Source: Rathayibacter sp. VKM Ac-2857 (GTDB taxonomy: Bacteria > Actinomycetota > Actinomycetes > Actinomycetales > Microbacteriaceae). Taken from it: a DNA stretch of 64,000 nucleotides. Below the pieces are notes generated by a model that was not told the origin of the DNA, did no database searches, and worked only from the letters and a program-made list of their open reading frames with translations. The translations under genes were made by a program, and so were the position numbers. Location of the stretch: positions 1 to 64,000 of the forward strand of contig NZ_JABMLE010000001.1 in the NCBI RefSeq assembly GCF_013205025.1, in the 5' to 3' direction. This document shows positions 25,450-34,562 of the stretch, piece by piece (positions within the stretch are counted from its first letter, which is position 1; each line of letters opens with the position of its first letter).

Positions 25450-26421
25450 ATGACCGTCCAGCCGCTCGTCACTCCGTCCTCACCACCGGAGGCGGTCCTC
25501 ACGGTCCCCGGCGCAGGTCGCGGATCGAAGGGCTCGCGCCGGCGCCCCGTGCGCCGCCCCCGCTACGTCGTCAGCACGGTGCTGCTGACGGTCGGCGTCG
25601 CGATCCTCTTCGCCCTCTTCTTCGTCTGGCCGGGCGCGCTCGGCGTGATGTACTCCTTCACCTCCTACCGGGGCTTCGGCGACATCGAGTTCGTCGGCCT
25701 CGACAACTACACGGCGCTCGCGCAGGACCCGGTGTTCTACGCCGCGGTCGGCCGCACGCTCGTCTACGCGCTGTTCTCGGTGCCGTTCGCCTGCGGCCTC
25801 TCGCTGCTGATGGCCGTCGCGCTGAACAATGCGCGTGCCAAGGGCAAGATCGGCGCCCGCATCATCTTCTTCCTGCCCTGGCTGGTCTCCCCCATCGTCG
25901 CGGGCGTCATCTGGCGCTGGATGTTCGGCGAGAGCTTCGGCTTCGTCAACTTCGCCATCACCTCGCTCGGCGGCGGCGCCGTGCCGTGGTCCTCGAACGC
26001 CGATCTCTCGCTCTTCGTCGTGATCCTCGCCTCCGCCTGGGGCGGAGCGGCCTTCAACATGCTGCTGTTCATCGCCGCGCTGAACAACGTGCCGGTCTCG
26101 CAGTACGAGGCGGCCGAGCTCGACGGCGCCAACCCCTGGCAGCGCTTCGTGTCGATCACCCTCCCCGGCATCGCGCCGACCACGCTGCTCGTGGTCCTGC
26201 TCTCGACGCTCGGGCACATGAAGGAGTTCGCGATGATCCAGGCCCTCAACAACGGCGGCCCGGGCACCGAGAACCAGCTCATCGTCCAGTACATCTTCCA
26301 GACCGGATTCGCGCAGTCGAACGTCGGCTACGCCAGCGCCGCCTCGATGGTGCTGCTGGTGATCCTGCTGATCATCGCCGCCATCCAGCTCGCCATCAGC
26401 AAGAGGAGCCAGGCATGGTGA
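25450..26421 (+). CDS. Sugar ABC transporter permease, MalF/UgpA type
   Basis: Inner-membrane permease of 323 residues with six predicted membrane helices after a basic cytoplasmic N-terminus (about 40 residues). The EAA loop that contacts the ATPase is EAAELDGANPWQRFVSITLPGI. It pairs with the next-encoded permease to form the channel for the binding protein above. The ATG at 25450 follows AGGAG. Its stop overlaps the next start (ATGGTGA, 7 bp). No ATPase gene lies in this locus, so a shared MsiK-type ATPase elsewhere is expected, as is usual in actinobacteria. Confidence 0.9.
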   Translation: MTVQPLVTPSSPPEAVLTVPGAGRGSKGSRRRPVRRPRYVVSTVLLTVGVAILFALFFVWPGALGVMYSFTSYRGFGDIEFVGLDNYTALAQDPVFYAAVGRTLVYALFSVPFACGLSLLMAVALNNARAKGKIGARIIFFLPWLVSPIVAGVIWRWMFGESFGFVNFAITSLGGGAVPWSSNADLSLFVVILASAWGGAAFNMLLFIAALNNVPVSQYEAAELDGANPWQRFVSITLPGIAPTTLLVVLLSTLGHMKEFAMIQALNNGGPGTENQLIVQYIFQTGFAQSNVGYASAASMVLLVILLIIAAIQLAISKRSQAW

Positions 26422-27320
26422 CCACGACCCCCGCCCCCGTCCGCACGACCCGCCCGAAGCGCACGCCGGCCGCGCCCGCGCCGATGACCCGGAAGAAGAC
26501 CGGCGAGTTCCGCCGCTCGATCGGCCCGACCGCGATGCTCTGGGCGATCGCGATCCTCACCCTCTTCCCGCTGCTCTGGTTCCTGCTCAGCTCCTTCAAG
26601 GGCGGCGGCGACCTCTTCACCTACCCGCTCTCGCTGCTGCCGCGCGAGTGGACCCTCGACGGCTACCAGCGCGCGCTCGAGCGGGTCGACTTCCTCCGCT
26701 ACTTCTCGAACACCTTCGTGGTCGCGACGCTGACCACGCTGCTCACCGTCTTCTTCAGCGCGACGACCGGCTACGCCCTGGCGAAGTACAAGTCGCCGTG
26801 GCTGAGCGTGCTGGCGCTCTGCATCCTGGCGACGACGATGCTGCCCGGCGAGGTCATCCTCAACCCGGTCTTCACCGTGGTCCGCGACCTCGGCATGTAC
26901 AACACGCTGATGGGCATCATCATGCCGTCGATCCTCACGCCCACCGGTGTCTTCATGTTCCGGCAGTTCTTCATCACGGTGCCGGACGAGCTGCTCGACG
27001 CCGCCCGGATCGACGGGGCGCGCGAGCTCTCGATCTTCTTCCGGATCATGCTGCCGCTGTCGAAGCCGATCATCCTGACGCTGTCGATCATCTCGTTCCA
27101 GTGGCGCTGGAACGACTACATCTTCCCGCTGATCATCCTCAGCGACCCGAAGAACTTCACCCTGCAGATCGCGCTCCGCCAGCTGATCGGCGCCCAGAAC
27201 ATCGACTGGGCGATCCTGCTCTCCGCCTCGGTGCTCTCGATGCTGCCGCTGGTGGCGATCTACCTGGTGTTCCAGAAGTACATCACCGGGTCCGACATCA
27301 ACGCGGGGCTGCGCGACTAG
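26415..27320 (+). CDS. Sugar ABC transporter permease, MalG/UgpE type
   Basis: Second permease of the importer, 301 residues, six membrane helices. The EAA loop appears as DAARIDGARELSIFFRIMLP, close to the consensus, and the segment SFQWRWNDYIFPLIIL is typical of carbohydrate uptake family 1 permeases. It overlaps the upstream permease gene by 7 bp and is followed after 2 bp by the GH38 gene, so the importer and the glycosidases form one operon. Confidence 0.9.
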   Translation: MVTTTPAPVRTTRPKRTPAAPAPMTRKKTGEFRRSIGPTAMLWAIAILTLFPLLWFLLSSFKGGGDLFTYPLSLLPREWTLDGYQRALERVDFLRYFSNTFVVATLTTLLTVFFSATTGYALAKYKSPWLSVLALCILATTMLPGEVILNPVFTVVRDLGMYNTLMGIIMPSILTPTGVFMFRQFFITVPDELLDAARIDGARELSIFFRIMLPLSKPIILTLSIISFQWRWNDYIFPLIILSDPKNFTLQIALRQLIGAQNIDWAILLSASVLSMLPLVAIYLVFQKYITGSDINAGLRD

Positions 27321-27322
27321 AG

Positions 27323-30300
27323 ATGCACCACGACGAAACCAAGGCCGCCGCCCGCGTCGACCGCTTCCTCGCCGAGCGCCTCCCCCTCGCGGTGACGGCC
27401 GAGCGGATCCCGCTCGCCGTCGCCGCGTGGACGGCCGCCGGCGAGCCGGTCGCCTTCGAGACCGCGACCGACCCGCGGAACAGCTACGAGACGATCGAGC
27501 CGGGAGCGCCGTGGGGCGCCGCCTGGGACACCACCTGGTTCCGGGTGACCGGGACGGTGCCCGCCCTGTGGAGCGACGTGGGCGACCGGTTCCGGATCGA
27601 GCTCTCGCTGGACCTCGGCTTCAACCGGGCCAAGCCCGGGTTCCAGTGCGAGGGGCTCGCCCGTGCCGAGGACGGCCGGGTGCTCAAGGGCCTCGAGCCG
27701 CGCAACCACCACGTGCCGCTCGACGCGGCTCCCGGGGAGGAGTTCCTCGTCTGGGTGGAGGGCGCGTCCAACCCCGACCTCACCGGCGGGAACGACTTCG
27801 CCGGCCCGGACGGCTTCTCGCCCACCCCGTTCGGCGACCGCGCCACCGCGCCCGTCGAGCCGCTCTACCGCCTCGGCCGCTTCTCCGTCGTGCTGGTCGA
27901 CACCGTCGCCGAGCGGCTCGGCCTCGAGCTCGGCGTCCTCCGCGGGCTGCACGACGAGCTGCCGGTCACCGAACCGCGGAGGCACGAGATCCTCGCCGGG
28001 CTGACCCGGGCCCTGAACACCGTCGACCCCGACGGCCTCGCCGGCACCGTCGCCGACGCGCGCGCGGTGATCGCGCCGCTGCTCGCCGCGCCGGCCGCGC
28101 ACTCCGCGCACCGCATCTCGGCGACCGGCCACGCCCACATCGACTCCGCCTGGCTCTGGCCGACCCGCGAGACCGTCCGCAAGTGCGCGCGCACCTTCTC
28201 CAACGTGCTCGACCTGATGGACTGCGACCCGGACGCCGTCTTCACCTGCTCCTCCGCCCAGCAGTTCGCCTGGATGAAGGAGCACCACCCCGGGATCTTC
28301 GCCCGCATCGTCGAGCGGGTCCGCGAGGGCCGCTTCGTGCCGGTCGGCAACATGTGGGTCGAGTCCGACGTCACCATGCCCTCCGGCGAGTCGCTGGTGC
28401 GCCAGCTGCAGCAGGGCGCGCGCTTCTTCCAGGAGGAGTTCGGCGCGATCAGCGAGGTCGGCTGGCTGCCCGACTCGTTCGGCTACCCGGCCGCGCTGCC
28501 GCAGCTGCTGCGGAAGGCGGGGCTGCGCTGGTTCTTCACGCAGAAGATGTGCTGGAACGAGACCAACGCGATGCCGCACCACTCCTTCGTCTGGGAGGGG
28601 CTCGACGGCTCGCGGATCTTCACCCACTTCCCGCCGTCGAACACCTACAGCGGCGACCTGCGGCCGACCGAGCTGGCGCGGATCGTCCGCAACTTCCAGG
28701 AGCACGGGCGGGCGACCCGCTCGCTGATGCCGTTCGGCTACGGCGACGGCGGCGGCGGGCCGACCCGCGAGATGATGGCGCTCGCCCGGCTGCAGTCCGA
28801 CCTCGAGGGCTCGCCGCGGATCGAGTTCTCCTCCGCGCACGACTTCTTCGAGGCCGCCGAGGCCGAGTACGCCGACCCGCCGGTCTGGTCCGGCGAGATG
28901 TACCTCGAGTTCCACCGCGGCATCCTCACCTCGCAGGCGCGCACCAAGCAGGGCAACCGGCGCAACGAGCGGCTGCTGGCCGAGGCGGAGCACTGGGCGA
29001 GCGTCGCGTTCCTGCGGCACGGCGTGCCGTTCCCGTTCGACGAGCTCGACGCGCTCTGGCGGCGGGTGCTGCTGCTGCAGTTCCACGACATCCTCCCCGG
29101 CACCGCGATCGCCTGGGTGCACCGCGAGGCCGAGCGCACGCACGCCGAGGTGACGGACGCGCTCGAGCGGATGATCGGCGAGCGGCTCGCGGTGCTCGTC
29201 GGGCCGGGCGAGCGGCGGATCGCCCTGAACGCGGCGCCGGTAGTCGTCGGCGGGGTGCCGGCGCGGGGCGGGGCGGTGGTCACGCCCGTCGAGGGCCTGA
29301 TCGTCCGCGCCGACGGCGAGGGCTTCGTGCTCGAGTCACCGCTGCTCACCGTCGTGGTCACGGCCACCGGGCAGCTCTCGAGCGTCGTCGACCGCGACTC
29401 CGGGCGCGAGCTGCTGCCCGCCGGACGGGTCGGGAACCTGCTGCAGCTGCACCGCGACGAGCCCAACCAGTGGGACGCCTGGGACCTCGACGCCGCCTAC
29501 CGCGACACCGTCGTCGACCTCGTCGACGGCACGGTCGAGCTCGGCGAGGACGGCGCGAGCGTCGTCGTCCGCCGGAGCTTCGGGCGCACCGGCAGCACGG
29601 CGACCCAGACGATCGCCCTCGATCCCCGCGAGCCCGCGGTCCGGATCCGCACGGTCGTCGACTGGCACGAGCGGCGGAAGCTGCTGAAGCTCGCCTTCCC
29701 GCTCGACGTGCACGCCGAGCACTCCTCGGCCGAGACGCAGTTCGGCCACGTCCGCCGCCCGGTGCACACCAACACCAGCTGGGAGGCCGCGAAGTACGAG
29801 ATCTGCGCGCACCGCTGGCTGCACGTCGGCGAGCCGGGCTTCGGCGTCGCCGTCGCCTCCGACGCGGTCTACGGCTACGACGTCCAGCGCACGATCGACG
29901 ACGGCCGCGTCAGCACCGTCGTCCGCCAGTCGCTGCTGCGCGCGCCGACCTTCCCCGATCCGGAGGCGGACCAGGGCGAGCACGAGTTCCTCAGCACGCT
30001 CACGGTCGCGCCCGGCATCGCCGACGCCGTCCGGGCCGGCTTCGCCGCGAGCACCGCGCCGCGCGTCGTCCTCGGCGGCTCGGTCCCGGAGGCGCTCGTC
30101 GCCGTCGAGGACCCGGCCGTGGTCGTCGACACCGTCACCCTCGCCGCCGACCGCAGCGGCGACGTGATCGTCCGGCTGCACGAGGCGCTCGGCGGACGCG
30201 TTCGCACGGCGCTGGTCGTCGCACATCCGCTCGGCCGCGTCCGCGAGGTCGACCTGCTCGACCGCGACGTCGAGGGGACGGCGCTGCTGGGCGTCGACTC

Positions 30301-30409
30301 CGGCCGGATCGCGCTCGAGCTTCGGCCGTTCGAGGTCGTGAGCCTCCGCCTCTCCCCCGCTGCCGTTCCTTCCCCCGCTTCCGATCCTCACCCCGTGGAG
30401 ACCCCGTGA
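27323..30409 (+). CDS. Alpha-mannosidase, glycoside hydrolase family 38
   Basis: Retaining GH38 alpha-mannosidase of 1028 residues, predicted cytoplasmic because no signal peptide is present. Zinc-site residues occur in GHAHIDSAWLWP (His272, Asp274), and Asp384 in GWLPDSFGYPA is the expected catalytic nucleophile. A long N-terminal beta domain precedes the catalytic domain, and the C-terminal beta domains extend to the end; length fits the bacterial/yeast-vacuolar type. It should trim mannose from oligosaccharides after import. Its TGA overlaps the GTG of the next gene (GTGA), indicating coupled translation. Confidence 0.92.
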   Translation: MHHDETKAAARVDRFLAERLPLAVTAERIPLAVAAWTAAGEPVAFETATDPRNSYETIEPGAPWGAAWDTTWFRVTGTVPALWSDVGDRFRIELSLDLGFNRAKPGFQCEGLARAEDGRVLKGLEPRNHHVPLDAAPGEEFLVWVEGASNPDLTGGNDFAGPDGFSPTPFGDRATAPVEPLYRLGRFSVVLVDTVAERLGLELGVLRGLHDELPVTEPRRHEILAGLTRALNTVDPDGLAGTVADARAVIAPLLAAPAAHSAHRISATGHAHIDSAWLWPTRETVRKCARTFSNVLDLMDCDPDAVFTCSSAQQFAWMKEHHPGIFARIVERVREGRFVPVGNMWVESDVTMPSGESLVRQLQQGARFFQEEFGAISEVGWLPDSFGYPAALPQLLRKAGLRWFFTQKMCWNETNAMPHHSFVWEGLDGSRIFTHFPPSNTYSGDLRPTELARIVRNFQEHGRATRSLMPFGYGDGGGGPTREMMALARLQSDLEGSPRIEFSSAHDFFEAAEAEYADPPVWSGEMYLEFHRGILTSQARTKQGNRRNERLLAEAEHWASVAFLRHGVPFPFDELDALWRRVLLLQFHDILPGTAIAWVHREAERTHAEVTDALERMIGERLAVLVGPGERRIALNAAPVVVGGVPARGGAVVTPVEGLIVRADGEGFVLESPLLTVVVTATGQLSSVVDRDSGRELLPAGRVGNLLQLHRDEPNQWDAWDLDAAYRDTVVDLVDGTVELGEDGASVVVRRSFGRTGSTATQTIALDPREPAVRIRTVVDWHERRKLLKLAFPLDVHAEHSSAETQFGHVRRPVHTNTSWEAAKYEICAHRWLHVGEPGFGVAVASDAVYGYDVQRTIDDGRVSTVVRQSLLRAPTFPDPEADQGEHEFLSTLTVAPGIADAVRAGFAASTAPRVVLGGSVPEALVAVEDPAVVVDTVTLAADRSGDVIVRLHEALGGRVRTALVVAHPLGRVREVDLLDRDVEGTALLGVDSGRIALELRPFEVVSLRLSPAAVPSPASDPHPVETP

Positions 30410-32106
30410 CCACCGTCGACGACGCCCCCTACGCCGCCCGGCTGATCGCGGACGCCCGCGTGCGGTGCGACGAGTTCGCCGGGCGCGCCCGGCAGCCGCT
30501 GAGCGGGCTCGGCCCGCGCCCGACCATGCGCGCCATCACCTCCCTCGTCGCCCAGGCGATCGCGGAGGGCGACGAGGGGCCGGAGCTGCGCGAGACGGCC
30601 GAGACCTACCTCCGGCACCTCGCCGTCCAGCAGCTCGACAGCGGGCTGTTCTCGAGCAGCGGCAACCTCGCCTCCCCGCCCGACACCGCGTTCACGATCA
30701 ACGACCTCTGCGGCTGCGTCGAGCTGCTCGACCGCTACCGGCCCGCGGGCTTCGACGAGCTCCGAGCGGGACTCGCGGACATCGCCGTCGCGGCCTCGCC
30801 CGCGATGCTGGCGGGCGGCGTGCACACGCCGAACCACCGCTGGGAGCTGGCGAGCGCCCTCGCCGCCCTCGCGGTGCACGTGCACGGCGGGCGCTCGGCG
30901 GACGGCGCGTCGGGCGCCCTCGCCGCCGCGCTGCTCGACCGCGCCGACGCCTGGCTGGCCGAGGGCGTCGACATCGACGCCGACGGTCAGTACAGCGAGC
31001 GGAGCGCCGTCTACGCCACCGAGGTCACGAACCCGAGCCTGCTCGCGCTCGCGCACGACCTCGACCGGGCGGCGCTGCTCGAGCCGGTGCGGCGGAACCT
31101 CCGTGCTATCGCCGGCCTGGTCGAGGACGACGGCGAGATCGAGTGCGTGCACTCGCGCCGGCAGGACCAGACCATCCCCTACGACGTCGAGAACCTGCTC
31201 TCGCCCTACCGCCTGCTCGCGCTCGAGGACGGCGACCGCGACGCCGCCCGGATCGTCGGGCAGATCCTCGGCCGGACGCTGCGCGAGCCGGAGCGGCACC
31301 TCGCCGAGCTGCTGCGCCGCCCGGAGCTCGGCGGACTCCTGCCCGAGCCCGCCGCGACGCCCGCCTCCGTCACGCGCGGCTACCCGGTCAGCCGGCTGCT
31401 CCGCCGTCGCGAGGGCGCACTCTCCGTGTCCGTCTCGGCCGGCAGCGACTTCGCGGCCACCGGCCGGATCGGCTCCGGACTCGCCAACTCGGCGACCCTG
31501 CTCCGCGCCCGCGCGCACGGACTCGTCCTGCGCTCGCTCCGCGTCTCGCCCGCGTTCTTCTCGCTCGGCTGCGCGCGCCCGCAGACGCTGGAGCAGACCG
31601 AGCGCGGCGGCGTGCTCGTCGAGCGGCGCGTCTCGGGCTACTACGACACGCTCGGCGCTGACGCGCCCGCCGTCACCGCCGTCCCGGACAGCGAGGGCCG
31701 CTTCTTCTCGGTGATGGACTTCGCCCGCCGCGAGCGCTTCGACGTCGAGCTGCGCACCGAGGTGGCGGTCGAGATCGACGAGAAGGGGATCGACGTGCGG
31801 GTCTCCTTCACCGGGCTCGAGACGCGCTACGCGCTGGAGCTGGTCGTCGACGGCGACGCACTCGTGGCGGGGGCCGCGGCCCTCGAGGACGGCTGGTGGC
31901 TCGACGGAGCCTCCGCGACCGTCGCCACCGGCTCCGCCGTGCTCTCGATCGAGACCGAGCCGGGCGACGGCGTCCCGCCGGTCTTCGACGACGGCGAGAT
32001 GTTCACGTACGTCGGCGGCGCCGACCGCGTCGCCGGCACCCGGATCCTGCTCGGCGGCTCCACGACCGAGCCGCGCCGCCTGCGGCTCGCGATCGCGGCG
32101 CGATGA
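30406..32106 (+). CDS. Unclassified alpha/alpha-toroid-like protein of the glycan locus
   Basis: A 566-residue protein I cannot assign with confidence. Residues 1 to about 330 look all-helical, with repeated short aromatic or charged motifs: GNLASPPDTAFTINDLCG, HTPNHRWELASALAALAVH (His140, His144, Trp146), and YSERSAVYATEVTNPSLLAL from Tyr196. The remainder is beta-rich. This two-domain layout resembles heparinase II/III-type lyases and unsaturated uronyl hydrolases, but I see no decisive active-site match. It has no signal peptide and overlaps both neighbours by 4 bp, so it is embedded in the operon between GH38 and the GH95-like enzyme and is probably a glycan-active enzyme. Confidence 0.6.
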   Translation: MTTVDDAPYAARLIADARVRCDEFAGRARQPLSGLGPRPTMRAITSLVAQAIAEGDEGPELRETAETYLRHLAVQQLDSGLFSSSGNLASPPDTAFTINDLCGCVELLDRYRPAGFDELRAGLADIAVAASPAMLAGGVHTPNHRWELASALAALAVHVHGGRSADGASGALAAALLDRADAWLAEGVDIDADGQYSERSAVYATEVTNPSLLALAHDLDRAALLEPVRRNLRAIAGLVEDDGEIECVHSRRQDQTIPYDVENLLSPYRLLALEDGDRDAARIVGQILGRTLREPERHLAELLRRPELGGLLPEPAATPASVTRGYPVSRLLRRREGALSVSVSAGSDFAATGRIGSGLANSATLLRARAHGLVLRSLRVSPAFFSLGCARPQTLEQTERGGVLVERRVSGYYDTLGADAPAVTAVPDSEGRFFSVMDFARRERFDVELRTEVAVEIDEKGIDVRVSFTGLETRYALELVVDGDALVAGAAALEDGWWLDGASATVATGSAVLSIETEPGDGVPPVFDDGEMFTYVGGADRVAGTRILLGGSTTEPRRLRLAIAAR

Positions 32107-34562
32107 GCATCCCGACGAGCACCCCGATGAGCGCCGACGGCTCTCACCACAGCACGGCCGGCTCCGGAGGCTTCCACGGCAGCACCGCCGCCGCCGGCTG
32201 GGAGACCGGGCTGATGGTCGGCACCGGGACGACCGGCGCGGCACTGTACGAGGGCGCCGACGGCGAGGGCCCCGAGGGCGAGGGCGACGGCGACGGCGGC
32301 GGCGGCGCGGTCGTCTCCCTCTCGCACGAGCGGCTGCGGCTGCCGGTCGACCCGCTGGTCGGGCCGCCGCTGCTCGCGCCGCTGCTGCCCGAGATCCGCG
32401 CGCTGCTCGCGCACGCGCCCGTCGGCGCCGCGGACGCCGAGCGGATGGAGGAGTGGCACACCCGCGCCTGGGCCGAGGAGGGGCACGACGGCTCGCTGCT
32501 CGACGCCGACCCGCTGGTACCCGCGGGGGTGCTGCGGCTCGAGCTGACCACCGGGTCCTCGGGCGGCACGCGCGAGCGCTCCGTCGACTACCCGACGGGC
32601 ACTGCCTCCCTCACTCTGCCGACCGGCCTCGCCGTCACCGTGCGCGCCGATCGCGGCGCCGACCGGCTCCTCGTCTCGGTGCACGCGGACTCGCCCTTCT
32701 CCGGCCTGCTCCGGCTCGCCCCGGCCGACGAGCCGACCGAGCCCGACCTCGGTCCCGACGCCCCGCGCGACCACCGCGAGCACGCCGTCGTCCGCGCCGT
32801 CGACGGAGGCGAGACCCTCGCCCTCGAGACCGTGCCCCGCCACCCCCGCCCGGCGGGCTTCCGCTCCGCCCTCGTCGTCGCGCGCCTGCTGCGGGGCCAG
32901 GAGTCCGTCGAGCGGGAGCGCGACGCGCCCTGGCCCGTCTGGCGCGTCTCCGGCGCGCGCGAGCTCGAGCTGGAGCTGCGCGTCTCGGTCACCTCGACCG
33001 CGTCCGCGCCCGTCGCTCCGCCGGTGCTCGTCCGCTACCCCGCAGCGACCACCCCGCACGAGCGGCTCGTCGGCGCCTGCTCGTTCTCCCTCGGCGCCGC
33101 GACCGCGCGGAGCATCGAGGAGGTGCGCGCCGACCCCGCGGCGACCGACGAGCTCGTCGAGCGCGCCTTCGCCGCCGGCCGGCACGCGATCATCGCCTCG
33201 ACCGGTGAGCTGCCCGCCAGCCTGCAGGGCGTCTGGGCCGGCTCCTGGGCGCCGGCCTGGTCCTCCGACTACACGCTCAACGGCAACGTGCAGAACGGCG
33301 GCGTCGCCTCGCTCGGCACGACCGGCACGCCCGAGCTGCTGCGCTCCTTCTTCACCGCCGTCGCCGAGTTCGAGGACGACTACCGCCTCAACGCCGAGCG
33401 CATCCTCGGCGCGCCCGGCTTCCTGCTGCCCACCCGCATCTCCGGGCACGGCCGCGCCAACCACTTCACGGCCGAGTACCCGCTGCAGTACTGGCTCGGC
33501 GGCGGCGGCTGGATCCTCCGCCTCGCCTGGGACCACTGGTCGGGCACCGGCGACGAGGAGTTCCTCCGCGACTGGGCCCGGCCCTTCGCCCGCGAGGTCG
33601 TCGCCTGCTACCGGCACGCGCTGGTGCTCGACGAGGACGGCACCGCGCACGTCTCGCCCGGCTACTCCCCCGAGAACCACCCCGGCGACCAGGAGACGCC
33701 GATCACGCGCGACGCGACGTCGGAGGTCGCGATGATCCGCGACGCCCTGCTGCTCGCCGCGCGCATCGAGCGGCTGGTCGCCCCCGACGCTTCCGACACC
33801 GCCGAGGAGTGGGAGGCGCTCGCCGCCGGGCTCCCCGGCTACCGCGTCAGCCCCGACGGGCAGCTGGCCGAGTGGCAGGACCCCGCCCTCACCGACCGGC
33901 CGGAGCACCGGCACGCCTCGCACCTCTACCCCTGGTGGTACGAGGGCGTCCCGGCCGCCGCCGATCCCGGCGTCGGCGCCGCGGCGCTCGAGGCGGTCCG
34001 CGCCCGGCTGCGCTGGCGCGCCGAGGAGCCGACCGCCCCGCCCGGCCGGATGGAGATGGCCTTCGGACTCGTGCAGGCCGGCGTCGCCGCCGCGACCCTC
34101 GGCGACGCCGACGCGGCGCTGCAGTGCGTCGACTGGCTGGCCCGCCTGCACTGGCGCCCGAACATGATGCCGACCCACGACGCCGACGCCATCTTCAACG
34201 TCGACGCGGCGGGCGGGCTGCCCGCCCTGGTGGCGCAGATGCTCGCCCGCTCCGACGGCACGACGCTGCACCTGCTGCCCGCCCTGCCCGCGCGCTGGTC
34301 GGAGGGCCGGATCACCGGCCTGCACCTGCGCGGCGCGCTGCGGGTCGAGTCGCTCACCTGGAGCCCGGAGTCCGTCGAGTGCGTGCTCCGCAGTCCCCTC
34401 GACGCGGCGGCGGCACGGCTCGGCGAGCGCGTGCTCGTGCGGCTGCCGGTCGACGTCGAGCTCGAGGAGGGCACGCCCGGAGCGCTCCAGGTCGACCCGC
34501 GCACCCTCTCGGTGGACCTGCGGAGTGGCGCACCCCTGCACCTCGCCCTGCGGAGGATCTAG
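32103..34562 (+). CDS. GH95-like glycoside hydrolase (alpha-L-fucosidase/galactosidase type)
   Basis: An 819-residue protein with GH95 hallmarks: SLQGVWAGSWAPAWSSDYTL then NGNVQN, with the water-activating pair Asn393/Asn395; the general-acid Glu524 in SPENHP; HRHASHLYPWWYEG; and Asp701 in FNVDAAGG. These align in order with Asn421, Asn423, Glu566 and Asp766 of the bifidobacterial 1,2-alpha-L-fucosidase. Overall similarity is low, and the substrate could be fucose or galactose in another linkage. A Gly/Asp/Glu-rich stretch near residues 50-66 is an unusual low-complexity insert. There is no signal peptide. The ATG overlaps the previous TGA, and the end overlaps convergent nagA in CTAG. Confidence 0.78.
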   Translation: MSIPTSTPMSADGSHHSTAGSGGFHGSTAAAGWETGLMVGTGTTGAALYEGADGEGPEGEGDGDGGGGAVVSLSHERLRLPVDPLVGPPLLAPLLPEIRALLAHAPVGAADAERMEEWHTRAWAEEGHDGSLLDADPLVPAGVLRLELTTGSSGGTRERSVDYPTGTASLTLPTGLAVTVRADRGADRLLVSVHADSPFSGLLRLAPADEPTEPDLGPDAPRDHREHAVVRAVDGGETLALETVPRHPRPAGFRSALVVARLLRGQESVERERDAPWPVWRVSGARELELELRVSVTSTASAPVAPPVLVRYPAATTPHERLVGACSFSLGAATARSIEEVRADPAATDELVERAFAAGRHAIIASTGELPASLQGVWAGSWAPAWSSDYTLNGNVQNGGVASLGTTGTPELLRSFFTAVAEFEDDYRLNAERILGAPGFLLPTRISGHGRANHFTAEYPLQYWLGGGGWILRLAWDHWSGTGDEEFLRDWARPFAREVVACYRHALVLDEDGTAHVSPGYSPENHPGDQETPITRDATSEVAMIRDALLLAARIERLVAPDASDTAEEWEALAAGLPGYRVSPDGQLAEWQDPALTDRPEHRHASHLYPWWYEGVPAAADPGVGAAALEAVRARLRWRAEEPTAPPGRMEMAFGLVQAGVAAATLGDADAALQCVDWLARLHWRPNMMPTHDADAIFNVDAAGGLPALVAQMLARSDGTTLHLLPALPARWSEGRITGLHLRGALRVESLTWSPESVECVLRSPLDAAAARLGERVLVRLPVDVELEEGTPGALQVDPRTLSVDLRSGAPLHLALRRI

